The notes beneath the pieces are model-generated. The model saw nothing but the letters and a program-made list of their open reading frames with translations, was not told the DNA's origin and searched no databases. This document shows positions 7,985 through 16,374 of a stretch of DNA of 64,000 bases, one piece after another (the stretch's first letter is position 1; each line of letters starts with the position of its first letter). A program made the position numbers and the translations under genes. The stretch comes from Pseudomonas monsensis (lineage in GTDB: Bacteria > Pseudomonadota > Gammaproteobacteria > Pseudomonadales > Pseudomonadaceae): NCBI RefSeq assembly GCF_014268495.2, contig NZ_CP077087.1, forward strand, positions 3,103,501-3,167,500. The letters are read 5' to 3'.

Positions 7985-9852
7985 CAGTGCGGCCCTCCGG
8001 GTCTGCCACGACCGATTTTTTCGGCGGTCATCTGTTGGTTGGTCAGCGGCGTGCGGCTGATTTCCCACCAGCTCTCGATCGCTTCATCATTACTGGCTTG
8101 AATCGTAGGGATGCCAAAGCGGTTCCACCACACGGTCGAAGTGCCCGGCGGGTAGTAATTGGGAATCCAGTAGTAATTCCATTGCAGCACCCGATCCAGG
8201 GCGTGGGCATAGTGCAGCATGTCCGATTGCGTGGAGGCGCGGATCAGTCCGTTGATCAAGGTGTCGACCGCCGGGTTTTTCAGCACCATGTAGTTGTTGG
8301 CCCCCGGGTCGTTGGCCGACGCCGAGCCGAAGTAGTTGAGCAGTTCGCCACCCGGTGAGGTGGTCACCGGATAGCCGGTGACGATCATGTCGTAGTCCCG
8401 GCTCATCAGGCGATTGACGTATTGCGAAGAGTCGATGCGACGAATATCCAGGTTGATGCCGATCTGTTTCAGTGTGCGCTTGTAAGGCAGCAGCAGGCGG
8501 TCCATGCCGTTCTGGCTGACCAGGAACGTGAAGCTGAGCGGTTCGCCGTCGGCATTCACCAGTTGATCGCCGTCCGGTTTCCAGCCGGCCTGCTCGAGCA
8601 GTTCCAGGGCTTGCAGTTGTTTATCGCGGATCAGGCCACTGCCGTCGGTCTTCGGTGCCTCGAAGACCGTGGTGAAGACTTCGTCGGGAATCTGTCCGCG
8701 CAGCGGTTCGAGAATCTTCAACTCCGCTGCGTCCGGTAACTCGCGAGCGGCCAGATCGGTATTGGAAAAGTAACTTTGCTGGCGGATGTACAGGTTGCGC
8801 ATCATCTGCCGGTTGCTCCACTCGAAGTCCCACAGCATCGCCAGTGCCTGGCGCACACGGCGATCCTTGAACATCGGTTTCTGCAGATTGAACACAAACC
8901 CTTGGGCCGATTGCGGCGCTTCGGTGGCCAGATGAGCCTTTTGCAGGCGCCCGTCGCTCAGGGCGGGGCTGTCGTAGCCGATCGAATAACCGGTGGCGGA
9001 AAACTCGCGGTTGTAGTCATACGCGCCGCCGCGCAGCACCTGACGGGCGACGTCGGTGTCGCCAAAGTACTCGATGCTGAAATGGTCGAAGTTATAGAGG
9101 CCGCGACTGACCGGCAGGTCCTTGCCCCACCAGTCGGCATTGCGTTCGAAGGTAATGCTGCGCCCCGAGTCGACCTTGCCGACGCGATAGGGGCCACTGC
9201 CCAGTGGCGGTTCGTAACCGCCACCGCCGGCAAAGTCGCGGCTCTTCCACCAGTGTTCGGGAAACACCGGCAGGGTCGCGATATCCAGAGGCAGGGTGCG
9301 GTTTTCGTTGTTCTTGAAATCGAAGCGCACGATCAGCGGTGCTTCCACTTCGACGCCTTTGACATCGGCGAACTGCGTGCGATAACGCAGGCTGCCCTGG
9401 GTCATCAGCAGTTCATAGGTGTAGCGCACGTCTTCGGCGGTGATCGGCTTGCCGTCGGCGAAGCGAGCCTTGGGATTAATGAAAAAGCGCAGCGCGAGTC
9501 CGTCCTCCGAGCGCTCCATCTTTTCTGCCACCAGCCCGTAAACGGTATAGGGTTCATCCATCGAGCGCTGAGCCAGCGGCGAGTACAGCAGTCCGTCGAT
9601 TTGCGTGACGCCGATGCCTTTGTCGATATACGGCAATACATGGTCGAAGTGACCGATCTCGATCGCCGAGCGGCGCATCGTGCCGCCCTTGGGCGCCTGC
9701 GGGTTGGTGTAGTCGAAGTGACTGAAACCGGCAGGATATTTGGCCGGCTCGCCATAAACGGTCAACGCGTGTTGCGGTGCAGCGTCCACACCGGCGGCGC
9801 CCGACAACAGGGCGAGGGCGGTGAGCATCAATGTGGGGAAAACCAGTCGCAT
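7984..9852 (-). CDS. yejA: extracellular solute-binding protein of the Yej-type transporter
   Basis: A 622-residue periplasmic binding protein of the SBP_bac_5 family. An N-terminal signal peptide (MRLVFPTLMLTALALLSG) ends near residue 25. The mature part has family landmarks such as YTNPQAPKGGTMR and KPITAEDVRYTYELL. It should deliver peptides or peptide-nucleotide compounds to YejBEF. It is the first gene of the operon. The substrate cannot be read from the sequence. Confidence 0.92.
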   Translation of the reverse strand: MRLVFPTLMLTALALLSGAAGVDAAPQHALTVYGEPAKYPAGFSHFDYTNPQAPKGGTMRRSAIEIGHFDHVLPYIDKGIGVTQIDGLLYSPLAQRSMDEPYTVYGLVAEKMERSEDGLALRFFINPKARFADGKPITAEDVRYTYELLMTQGSLRYRTQFADVKGVEVEAPLIVRFDFKNNENRTLPLDIATLPVFPEHWWKSRDFAGGGGYEPPLGSGPYRVGKVDSGRSITFERNADWWGKDLPVSRGLYNFDHFSIEYFGDTDVARQVLRGGAYDYNREFSATGYSIGYDSPALSDGRLQKAHLATEAPQSAQGFVFNLQKPMFKDRRVRQALAMLWDFEWSNRQMMRNLYIRQQSYFSNTDLAARELPDAAELKILEPLRGQIPDEVFTTVFEAPKTDGSGLIRDKQLQALELLEQAGWKPDGDQLVNADGEPLSFTFLVSQNGMDRLLLPYKRTLKQIGINLDIRRIDSSQYVNRLMSRDYDMIVTGYPVTTSPGGELLNYFGSASANDPGANNYMVLKNPAVDTLINGLIRASTQSDMLHYAHALDRVLQWNYYWIPNYYPPGTSTVWWNRFGIPTIQASNDEAIESWWEISRTPLTNQQMTAEKIGRGRPGGPH

Positions 9853-9938
9853 TGTCAGCCTTGGAACCGGGAAATCGATAAGCGCAATTTGTACGCGAGA
9901 GGCGCGTCAGTCGCCAGCCGTATATGTAACTGAAACAC

Positions 9939-9964
9939 AACGGCCCACCAAAAGGCGGGCCGTT
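9939..9964 (-). terminator. hairpin after the parvulin gene
   Basis: An inverted repeat of AACGGCCC with GGGCCGTT around a short inner stem and AAAA loop follows the parvulin stop on the minus strand. The T tract after it is weak. Confidence 0.55.
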
Positions 9965-9985
9965 GCAGAGCAATCAGGCGACGAA

Positions 9986-10267
9986 TCAGTCCTGACGGCT
10001 GGTGACTTCGAGCAGGTGGAAACCGAACTGGGTCTTGACCGGGCCTTGCACGACGTTGATCGGTGCGCTGAAGACCACGGTGTCGAATTCCTTGACCATC
10101 TGGCCAGGACCGAAGGAACCCAGGTCACCGCCCTGACGGCTGGAAGGGCAGGTGGAGTTGTTTTTGGCAACTTCAGCGAAATCAGCGCCAGCTTCGATCT
10201 GGGTCTTGAGTTCGTTGCACTTGTCTTCGGTGGCAACCAGGATGTGGCGGGCAGTGGCTTTAGCCAT
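9986..10267 (-). CDS. ppiC: peptidylprolyl isomerase, small parvulin type
   Basis: A 93-residue single-domain parvulin without signal peptide, so cytoplasmic. The chain matches PpiC: AKATARHILVATEDKCNELK at the start, the GGDLGSFGPGQMVKEFD core, and FGFHLLEVT at the end. It catalyses cis-trans isomerisation of prolyl bonds. The ATG at 10267 is preceded by GGAG; an open frame five codons longer is less likely. Its own hairpin follows, and it is probably monocistronic. Confidence 0.92.
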   Translation of the reverse strand: MAKATARHILVATEDKCNELKTQIEAGADFAEVAKNNSTCPSSRQGGDLGSFGPGQMVKEFDTVVFSAPINVVQGPVKTQFGFHLLEVTSRQD

Positions 10268-10364
10268 GGGGAAACTCTCCAATCTAATTCAGTAAAGTGT
10301 GGAGCCTACCGGATTCAGTGGGCGAATTCTCGGCAAAGTTCCGTTCGGTGATCGCTGTTGGCTT

Positions 10365-11234
10365 TTACAGATTTGCGGCCTGCAAGCGCAGGGCATGCTC
10401 GATGTACAGCAAGATCGGGTCCGGCAGCGCGGATGCGCCGATAACAGGCCGGCGCAGACTGCTCAAATGATCCAGCGGATAGTCGGAGCGGATCACTGTA
10501 CCCAGGTGCGAGCTGTAGCGGCCGACGAATCCGTCGTTTTGTCCGGCCTCGGTAATGAAATATTCCGACAATCCACGGCAGAGGGCGTGTACCGGGTCGA
10601 GCATGGCGGCTTTGGTCGTGGGCAAGGTGCCGCTCCAGGAATAATAGCGAACACCGTCAACCAACTCCGCGCCATGCCCGCCCCAGGTGTGTGGCAGGCC
10701 CTGCGGGTATTTGTCATTGAAGCGACTGACACCCTCGGTGGTCAGGGCGTTGAGCGCGGCGAGTGCGCTTTGTGGCAGCGTTGTGCTGCCGCTCATAAGG
10801 GTCAAAAACTCGGAAAACAGTGTGACCACATTCAGGGCCACGGAATCCGGCAGTTGATCCGGTACCAGCGCCTTGCGCAGGAAGTCAGCCAGCTCCGAGC
10901 CGTGATTCGGCCCGCTGACCGACGTGACTGAGCCGACGACGTGTGGCATGTGCGCAGCAGCGTACCGGGCAGTGAGTGCGCCCTGGCTGTGACCGATAAG
11001 ATTGACTTTTGCAGCGCCGGTGCCTGCGAGGACACGATCTATTTGCCTGAGGAGTTGCTCGCCCCGCACCTCGTTGTTGTGCGTGGCCGACAGATGCGGA
11101 ATGAACACGCGGTTGCCTGTTGTCTTAAGTGCTTCCTTGACCTCGTGGAAGAGCTCGAAATGGCCAATGCGTTCAAATCCGAACAGGCCGTGTATCAACA
11201 GTATGGGATAGCGAGTTGTAGCATTCCGTCGCAT
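10365..11234 (-). CDS. triacylglycerol lipase, P. fragi type (family I.1), without signal peptide
   Basis: A 289-residue alpha/beta hydrolase very like the P. fragi lipase. The oxyanion motif LLIHGLFGFERIG lies near residue 12 and the nucleophile elbow GHSQG places Ser83. The ENDG-like segment gives Asp234 (GQNDG) and the SSHLG motif His243. The two cysteines that form a disulfide in the P. aeruginosa enzyme are replaced (HTWGG and VGRYSS). There is no secretion signal at the N-terminus, so either the enzyme stays inside or export is unconventional. The start at 11234 has AAGG eight bases upstream. Confidence 0.88.
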   Translation of the reverse strand: MRRNATTRYPILLIHGLFGFERIGHFELFHEVKEALKTTGNRVFIPHLSATHNNEVRGEQLLRQIDRVLAGTGAAKVNLIGHSQGALTARYAAAHMPHVVGSVTSVSGPNHGSELADFLRKALVPDQLPDSVALNVVTLFSEFLTLMSGSTTLPQSALAALNALTTEGVSRFNDKYPQGLPHTWGGHGAELVDGVRYYSWSGTLPTTKAAMLDPVHALCRGLSEYFITEAGQNDGFVGRYSSHLGTVIRSDYPLDHLSSLRRPVIGASALPDPILLYIEHALRLQAANL

Positions 11235-11570
11235 GTTCTTACCTTTATCACAGAAGTTCATCGGGAAAATCTGTGGGTCACTCTAAAACACTCATACGGT
11301 TGGAGAAGTACGAAGAAACCCAGGTTCGCGGATGAATCTGGACTAGATGACGTAGGTGTTTTCTGTTTTTTGTGAGGCCCGAATCGGAAGTTGTGGACGT
11401 CCTCTGACGGATCAAGCGGATTTATTGCCTGCCGGCCTACTTGGTCCGTGGCTTTTGCCCGAGGGTTGTGGCGCATTTTGCTGACAGCGAAGACCACCAC
11501 AATGGCGTTCAATATTTGTCGTCGACGCCATTGATGTAGCTGGCGTCTTATCCAAGGAATGGAGCCACGA
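11235..11570. other. intergenic spacer between lipase and modular protein gene
   Basis: About 335 bases with no frame that looks coding. It must carry the divergent promoters of the lipase and of the next gene. I see no clear hairpin, repeat or consensus promoter in it. Confidence 0.5.
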
Positions 11571-12650
11571 ATGAACACCCACGAAATCGAGTTTTGCTAT
11601 CGGATGCGCCATCCCGTCAGCATGTGCCAGTCCGAGGTGCCGTTGCCGGCGGCGACGCTCGATGCCCTCGAAGGCGCAGCGCTGGATCCTTCCCTGAGCA
11701 AGGTCATCGTCAGGATCGCTCCCTATGCAAACATGGCGTGTGGCGATCAATTGCTGTTGAGCTGGGACGGCCTGGATATCGAAGGCTTTGCCTATCAGCA
11801 TGAAATGGTTCGCTTCGTCAGCGAATCCCAGGTTGGCAAAGACGTGATCTTTGTTATCAAGGGTATGCACATTGCTGCACTGGACGGTGGTTCGCTTGAG
11901 GTTTACTGGACACTGGTCAGCGCGAACCTGCCCGAACCCGCAATGTCTGCACGGTTGCAGCTGTCAGTGGGGGATGCACAGCCGCAGCTGCTGGCGCCGC
12001 ATGTCGAAGGTGTCATCGGCGGTACGCTCGATCCGGCCCGGGTGAGGGATGGTGTGCTCGTCATGTTTCAGCCTTACGCCCGAATGTCTTCAGGCGATCA
12101 GGTCTCGCTGACATGGTGTGGCGACATGTCGCCGGCGTCGTTCAATGATGCTTTGAAGATCGAAGCCTTTGCCGTTGCGCAGCCCTTGTCGTTCTGGGTC
12201 GCTCCCGAGCACATCGCCGCGCAGCTTGGAGGTGAGGTGACGGTAAGTTACCGCGTGGAGCAGGTCGGTGGGGCAGTGCGCGAATCGGAGCCGACCAGGC
12301 TTCGCATTACTCCGTTCCATCGTGGCGAACTGCACGCTCCCGATGTGCTGGAAGCCGAGGATGGCGTGCTCAGTACGGAAAACTCGATAGATGGGGTGAC
12401 CGTTGTGATCGGCAACCCACAGACGCAAGAAGGCGAGTTGGTCTACCTGAAGTGTGACGGTGACTTTTTCAATCACCGGGATGACCGGGAAATTACTCTG
12501 GAAACCGCAGGGAAGCCGCTGATCTTTATCGTGCCCCATCGGTTCTGGCGCGAACATCACGGAGAAACCGTGCGGGTTGCCTATACCGTGGAACGTCTGG
12601 ACGAGGTCAGTCAGGAATCTGCGGTGACACAGGTGCGGATAGAGGCTTGA
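11571..12650 (+). CDS. protein of three tandem Ig-like (beta-sandwich) modules
   Basis: A 359-residue protein made of three repeats of about 110 residues. Recurring landmarks are the endings of the first strand (VIVRIAPYANMACGDQLLLSW, VLVMFQPYARMSSGDQVSLTW, VTVVIGNPQTQEGELVYLKC) and the strand before the end (LEVYWTLV, VTVSYRVE, VRVAYTVE). The repeats resemble the bacterial Ig-like modules common in large Pseudomonas surface proteins. No signal peptide, membrane segment or enzyme motif is visible. The start at 11571 has GGAG six bases upstream. Function is unknown; a binding or scaffold role is an inference. Confidence 0.75.
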   Translation: MNTHEIEFCYRMRHPVSMCQSEVPLPAATLDALEGAALDPSLSKVIVRIAPYANMACGDQLLLSWDGLDIEGFAYQHEMVRFVSESQVGKDVIFVIKGMHIAALDGGSLEVYWTLVSANLPEPAMSARLQLSVGDAQPQLLAPHVEGVIGGTLDPARVRDGVLVMFQPYARMSSGDQVSLTWCGDMSPASFNDALKIEAFAVAQPLSFWVAPEHIAAQLGGEVTVSYRVEQVGGAVRESEPTRLRITPFHRGELHAPDVLEAEDGVLSTENSIDGVTVVIGNPQTQEGELVYLKCDGDFFNHRDDREITLETAGKPLIFIVPHRFWREHHGETVRVAYTVERLDEVSQESAVTQVRIEA

Positions 12651-12705
12651 GGGCAGCGGCGTCAGCCCTCCGGTTCTCAATGATGCCGGAGGGCAGGCCT
12701 TCTGG

Positions 12706-13782
12706 TCAGTCTGCGGAATGCGCGCCCAGACGCTGCGCGGCATTCAGTAGCAAGCGTTCGGTGGCGTTGAAACCGAGGCATCCGTCAGTGATCGATACGC
12801 CATAGCGTAGTGAGGTGCTCAGGGGTTGGCAGCCTTCGAACAGATGGGACTCCAGCATCATGCCGATCAGTGAACGATCACCCTGCAGGCGTTGCTCGAG
12901 TACATCATTGAAAACAGCGGGTTGACGCAATGGGTCCTTGCCGCTGTTGGCGTGACTGCAATCGACCATGATTCGGCTCGGGATTTTCAGTCGATCCAGA
13001 TCGGCATGGATTTTGGCCACGCTCTCGCGATCATGGTTCGGGCCCTTGTGGCCGCCACGCAGCACCAGATGGGTATCAGGGTTGCCCGGGGTCTGAATAA
13101 TCGCCGGATGGCCCTGGCTGTCAACACCGAAATGCCGGTGTGGGTGGGCTGCCGAGCGCATGGCATCGACGGCGATGGCCGCGCCGCCATCGGTGCCATT
13201 CTTGAAGCCCACTGGCATACCGAGACCACTGGCCATTTCGCGGTGGATCTGCGATTCGGTGGTGCGGGCGCCAATGGCCACCCAACTGAGCAGGTCATCG
13301 AAGTAACCGGCAGCCATGGGTTGCAGCAGTTCGGTCGCCACCGGCAACCCCAGCCTGATCATTTCCAGCATCAGTTCGCGTGAAAGCGTCAGCCCTGCGG
13401 CCATGTCATCGCTGCCATCCAGGTGCGGGTCATAGGCCAGGCCTTTCCAGCCGACCGTGGTGCGTGGTTTTTCGACGTAGGCACGCATCACCAGCAGCAT
13501 GTCGTCACGAACGTCGTCAGCCAGTCGGGCGAGTTTGCCGGCGTATTCGAGGGCGGACTGTGGGTCGTGGATGGAGCAGGGGCCAACGATGATCAGCAGT
13601 CGCTGGTCTTCGCCGTTGAGGATCGCGCGAACTGCCTGACGTTGAGCGGCGACTTGCTGGCTCAGGACGGTGCTTAAAGGCAGTTGCTGTTTGAGTTGCA
13701 ACGAGCTGGGCAGACGCAGTGTCAGCGCTTCGTTGGCGGAATCGAGTGTGGACAGTGGCAGAGCAGAAACGGACGAGTTCAT
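12706..13782 (-). CDS. 3-deoxy-7-phosphoheptulonate (DAHP) synthase, class I
   Basis: A 358-residue class I enzyme that joins phosphoenolpyruvate and erythrose 4-phosphate in the first step of aromatic biosynthesis. Landmarks are LLIIVGPCSIHDP, the phosphate and metal residues in MRAYVEKPRTTVGWKG, GFKNGTDG, and MVDCSHANSGK. The ATG at 13782 (MNSSVSALPL) is chosen over a longer frame because the shorter protein fits the family. Upstream on the same strand lie a short aromatic-rich frame, a strong terminator and a longer aromatic-rich leader, so expression is probably set by attenuation. Which of the tyrosine-, phenylalanine- or tryptophan-inhibited isozymes this is cannot be told from sequence. 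Confidence 0.92.
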   Translation of the reverse strand: MNSSVSALPLSTLDSANEALTLRLPSSLQLKQQLPLSTVLSQQVAAQRQAVRAILNGEDQRLLIIVGPCSIHDPQSALEYAGKLARLADDVRDDMLLVMRAYVEKPRTTVGWKGLAYDPHLDGSDDMAAGLTLSRELMLEMIRLGLPVATELLQPMAAGYFDDLLSWVAIGARTTESQIHREMASGLGMPVGFKNGTDGGAAIAVDAMRSAAHPHRHFGVDSQGHPAIIQTPGNPDTHLVLRGGHKGPNHDRESVAKIHADLDRLKIPSRIMVDCSHANSGKDPLRQPAVFNDVLEQRLQGDRSLIGMMLESHLFEGCQPLSTSLRYGVSITDGCLGFNATERLLLNAAQRLGAHSAD

Positions 13783-13829
13783 ATTCGGTCTTCCTGGGCA
13801 GGCGGCGGGTTCTTCCCGCGCACTCGGCC

Positions 13830-13982
13830 CTACTGGTGTGTTCGACAATTGGCCGTATTGGCTACGTGTGTGTGCTTGCCACCTGTAGGTGACCGATCGG
13901 AGGCGGCAGGCTGTCCCGAGCGGAAGCTGGTAAATCGCCAGGCGCTAAAGCTGTCGTAACGGTAATAAGTGGCGTAGTTCAT
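13830..13982 (-). CDS. small aromatic-rich peptide between attenuator and DAHP synthase
   Basis: A 50-codon frame starting at ATG 13982 with GAGG nine bases upstream. The first 17 residues, MNYATYYRYDSFSAWRF, contain four Tyr, two Phe and one Trp. It lies just after the attenuator hairpin and ends 47 bp before the synthase start. It could be a second regulatory leader peptide or a coupling peptide. Residues after about 20 look ordinary. Confidence 0.45.
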   Translation of the reverse strand: MNYATYYRYDSFSAWRFTSFRSGQPAASDRSPTGGKHTHVANTANCRTHQ

Positions 13983-14042
13983 TAGGTAATTCCTCAAAGT
14001 GTCTGGTGTGTCGCTGAAAAAGGTTCGGGCCTGAAAAAACAA

Positions 14043-14072
14043 AACCCCCGGTCGGGAGGCCGACCGGGGGTT
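14043..14072 (-). terminator. attenuator terminator of the DAHP synthase leader
   Basis: A perfect 13-bp stem (AACCCCCGGTCGG with its complement) around a four-base loop is followed on the minus strand by TTTTGTTTTTT. It lies 46 bp after the leader-peptide stop and 260 bp before the synthase start, as expected for transcription attenuation. Confidence 0.85.
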
Positions 14073-14118
14073 GAGAATTCTCTGGTGGCGACCCGTTTTT
14101 ATGGGCGCCGTGTGGGTA

Positions 14119-14247
14119 TCAGGCGCGCCAGTGGCTAAACCAATACCCAAAATAAAAGCTGACCGGAGTGCAAATGTCAGTCGCCCGCGCAGCCGAAACC
14201 GAGCGCAAGGCGCTGGCGGTACGTAGCTGAGAGAGGGCGTTGAACAT
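14119..14247 (-). CDS. attenuation leader peptide for DAHP synthase
   Basis: A 42-residue frame with ATG at 14247 and GGAG seven bases upstream. Near its end it carries the run FYFGYWFSHW (three Phe, two Tyr, two Trp in ten residues). The stop lies shortly before a strong intrinsic terminator. This is the layout of a ribosome-mediated attenuator: scarcity of charged aromatic tRNAs would stall the ribosome in this run and favour read-through into the synthase gene. Confidence 0.75.
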   Translation of the reverse strand: MFNALSQLRTASALRSVSAARATDICTPVSFYFGYWFSHWRA

Positions 14248-14401
14248 GGGGTGTCTCCGATGGTTGCGCCGAGCTTACTAGAGGCCAATGGGCCGGAGCA
14301 ATCAGAAAATGCTATTGCGTAGGCCGTTCAATGCCTATTGATCGAGCGCCTCAAAAGTTGTGACACACTCCATGACTCATCTGAACCAGCAAGGAAGATT
14401 C

Positions 14402-15163
14402 ATGTCGACGCTGATTATCGCCGCTGCCCAGGCCATCTCGATTGCTGGCGATCTTGCCGCCAATATTGCCCGTCACAAGCGCTTCATGACGGTCGCGGCG
14501 GCACAGGGTGTCGAGTTGCTGGTGTTTCCGGAACTGTCCCTGACCGGGTACGAAGGTGCGGTGGCCGCATCGTTGGCCATCCATCCGCAAGACCCGGTAT
14601 TGCAACCCTTGCGCGATCTGGCTCGTGAGCTGAATGTCACGACGGTCGTGGGCATGCCGGTTCGATTGCCGGAGAAGCCCGTCGTGTTGATAGGTGCTTT
14701 GATACTGGGGGCTGACGGTTCGCTGGGTGTGTACACCAAACAGCATTTGCATTCAGGAGAGGAGGTGATCTATGCCGAGGGGCAAGGCGGGCCGACCCTG
14801 GATATTGCCGGTAAGACCGTAGGACTGGCGGTCTGCGCCGACTTCAGCTACGCCAGTCATGCCGCTGCCGCCGCTGAGCAGGGAGCCAATATTTACGCGG
14901 CTGGCGTGTTGATCAGCGAAAAAGGCTATGCCCCCGATGCCGCTCTGCTGCAGGGATACGCTCGTCAACATTCGATGGTCGTGTTAATGGCTAACCACGG
15001 TGGTTCTACTGGCGGATGGGTGTCAGCCGGGCGTAGCGCGATCTGGTCCGCCGACGGTTCGCTGATCGTCGCTGCGCCGGGTGTTGGTGACGTGTTGGTC
15101 GTTGCCCGGCAAGAGCGCGAGACATGGCAGGGGCAAGTCATTGCCGTGACGGAGGCACAATGA
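14402..15163 (+). CDS. carbon-nitrogen hydrolase (nitrilase superfamily amidase)
   Basis: A 253-residue single-domain amidase. The Glu-Lys-Cys triad is visible: Glu in LVFPELSLTGYE near residue 44, Lys in YTKQHLHSGEE near 110, and Cys in GLAVCADFSYA near 143. The start at 14402 has AAGGA seven bases upstream. The stop overlaps the start of the acetyltransferase gene by four bases (ATGA), so the two form a small operon. The substrate is unknown. Confidence 0.85.
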   Translation: MSTLIIAAAQAISIAGDLAANIARHKRFMTVAAAQGVELLVFPELSLTGYEGAVAASLAIHPQDPVLQPLRDLARELNVTTVVGMPVRLPEKPVVLIGALILGADGSLGVYTKQHLHSGEEVIYAEGQGGPTLDIAGKTVGLAVCADFSYASHAAAAAEQGANIYAAGVLISEKGYAPDAALLQGYARQHSMVVLMANHGGSTGGWVSAGRSAIWSADGSLIVAAPGVGDVLVVARQERETWQGQVIAVTEAQ

Positions 15164-15603
15164 CCTACCGGTTACGGATTGCCACGCCTGATGATCTGGC
15201 GTTTTCGCGCAATCTCACCTGTCAGAATATGCTGCGGTACTACATTCAACATGATTTGTTGTGGCTGGACGAAGCGTTCGATGTGGCCTGGTCGGGACGC
15301 GAAAGCTGGCTGATCGTGCGCGCTGATGTGGTGGTGGGATTTTTCAGCCTGAGTCGTGATGCGCGAGCGCTGTATATCCGTGAACTGCAAATTGCAGAAA
15401 CGTTTCAGGGGCAGGGCGCGGGATCCTGGGCGATTGATCAGGTTATCGGGATGGCCCGTAAGGAAAGGCGACCGGCGATGCGCCTCACGGTGTTCGAAAA
15501 CAACCCGGCAAAATATTTGTATGAAAGAAAAGGACTACGGGTCCAGGGTGAAGACGAGTGTTTCTTGCGGATGCAGCTTGATATCAGTACACCTGTGCGC
15601 TGA
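15160..15603 (+). CDS. GNAT-family N-acetyltransferase
   Basis: A 147-residue GNAT protein. The acetyl-CoA site is the segment LQIAETFQGQGAGSWAI (motif A, Q-x-x-G-x-G/A), and the C-terminal strand and loop (VFENNPAKYLYERKGL) are typical. It is translationally coupled to the preceding amidase gene. The acceptor substrate cannot be predicted. Confidence 0.85.
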   Translation: MTYRLRIATPDDLAFSRNLTCQNMLRYYIQHDLLWLDEAFDVAWSGRESWLIVRADVVVGFFSLSRDARALYIRELQIAETFQGQGAGSWAIDQVIGMARKERRPAMRLTVFENNPAKYLYERKGLRVQGEDECFLRMQLDISTPVR

Positions 15604-15730
15604 AACCCTTGGCTGGCAAGCCCTGAAAGATGAAATGAAACTTTTTAAATACGGCTTTCCGCTAGGTCTGCCCGGCACTTTTTGCTAAGGTGTCCCGCAT
15701 CCCAATAAGACCATATCGCGAGGTGTCTGC

Positions 15731-16372
15731 TTGATTAGGGTGCTAGTGGTCGACGACCATGATCTCGTTCGTACAGGCATTACACGCATGCTGGCCGATA
15801 TCGATGGCTTGCAGGTGGTGGGTCAGGCCGAATCAGGTGAAGAATCCCTGATCAAGGCCCGTGAGTTGAAACCTGACGTGGTCCTGATGGACGTCAAGAT
15901 GCCTGGCATCGGTGGCCTGGAAGCCACGCGCAAACTCTTGCGCAGTCACCCCGACATCAAAGTGGTGGCCGTCACCGTGTGTGAAGAGGATCCTTTTCCG
16001 ACGCGGCTGCTGCAGGCAGGTGCTGCCGGTTATCTCACCAAGGGCGCCGGATTGCCGGAAATGGTCCAGGCGATTCGTCTGGTCTTTGCCGGTCAGCGCT
16101 ATATCAGCCCGCAGATCGCTCAACAGTTGGCGATCAAATCCTTCCAGCCCACCAATGATTCGCCGTTTGACGCCCTGTCCGAACGCGAAATCCAGATCGC
16201 GTTGATGATCGTTGGCTGTCAGAAGGTGCAGATCATTTCCGACAAATTGTGTTTGTCGCCGAAAACCGTGAACACTTACCGCTACCGCATCTTCGAGAAG
16301 CTCTCGATCAGCAGCGACGTCGAACTGACATTGTTGGCGGTGCGTCATGGCATGGTCGATGCCAGCGCCTGA
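15731..16372 (+). CDS. gacA: response regulator GacA
   Basis: A 213-residue response regulator of the NarL/FixJ class, the partner of GacS and activator of the rsm small-RNA genes. The receiver domain starts MIRVLVVDDHDLVRTGI and has Asp54 in VVLMDVKMPG and Lys in GYLTKGAG. The LuxR-type helix-turn-helix is near the end (LCLSPKTVNTYRYRIFEKL). The first codon is TTG at 15731 with GAGGTG upstream; there is no ATG nearby. It is followed after 2 bp by uvrC, the conserved gacA-uvrC-pgsA order of Pseudomonas. Confidence 0.96.
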   Translation: MIRVLVVDDHDLVRTGITRMLADIDGLQVVGQAESGEESLIKARELKPDVVLMDVKMPGIGGLEATRKLLRSHPDIKVVAVTVCEEDPFPTRLLQAGAAGYLTKGAGLPEMVQAIRLVFAGQRYISPQIAQQLAIKSFQPTNDSPFDALSEREIQIALMIVGCQKVQIISDKLCLSPKTVNTYRYRIFEKLSISSDVELTLLAVRHGMVDASA

Positions 16373-16374
16373 CT

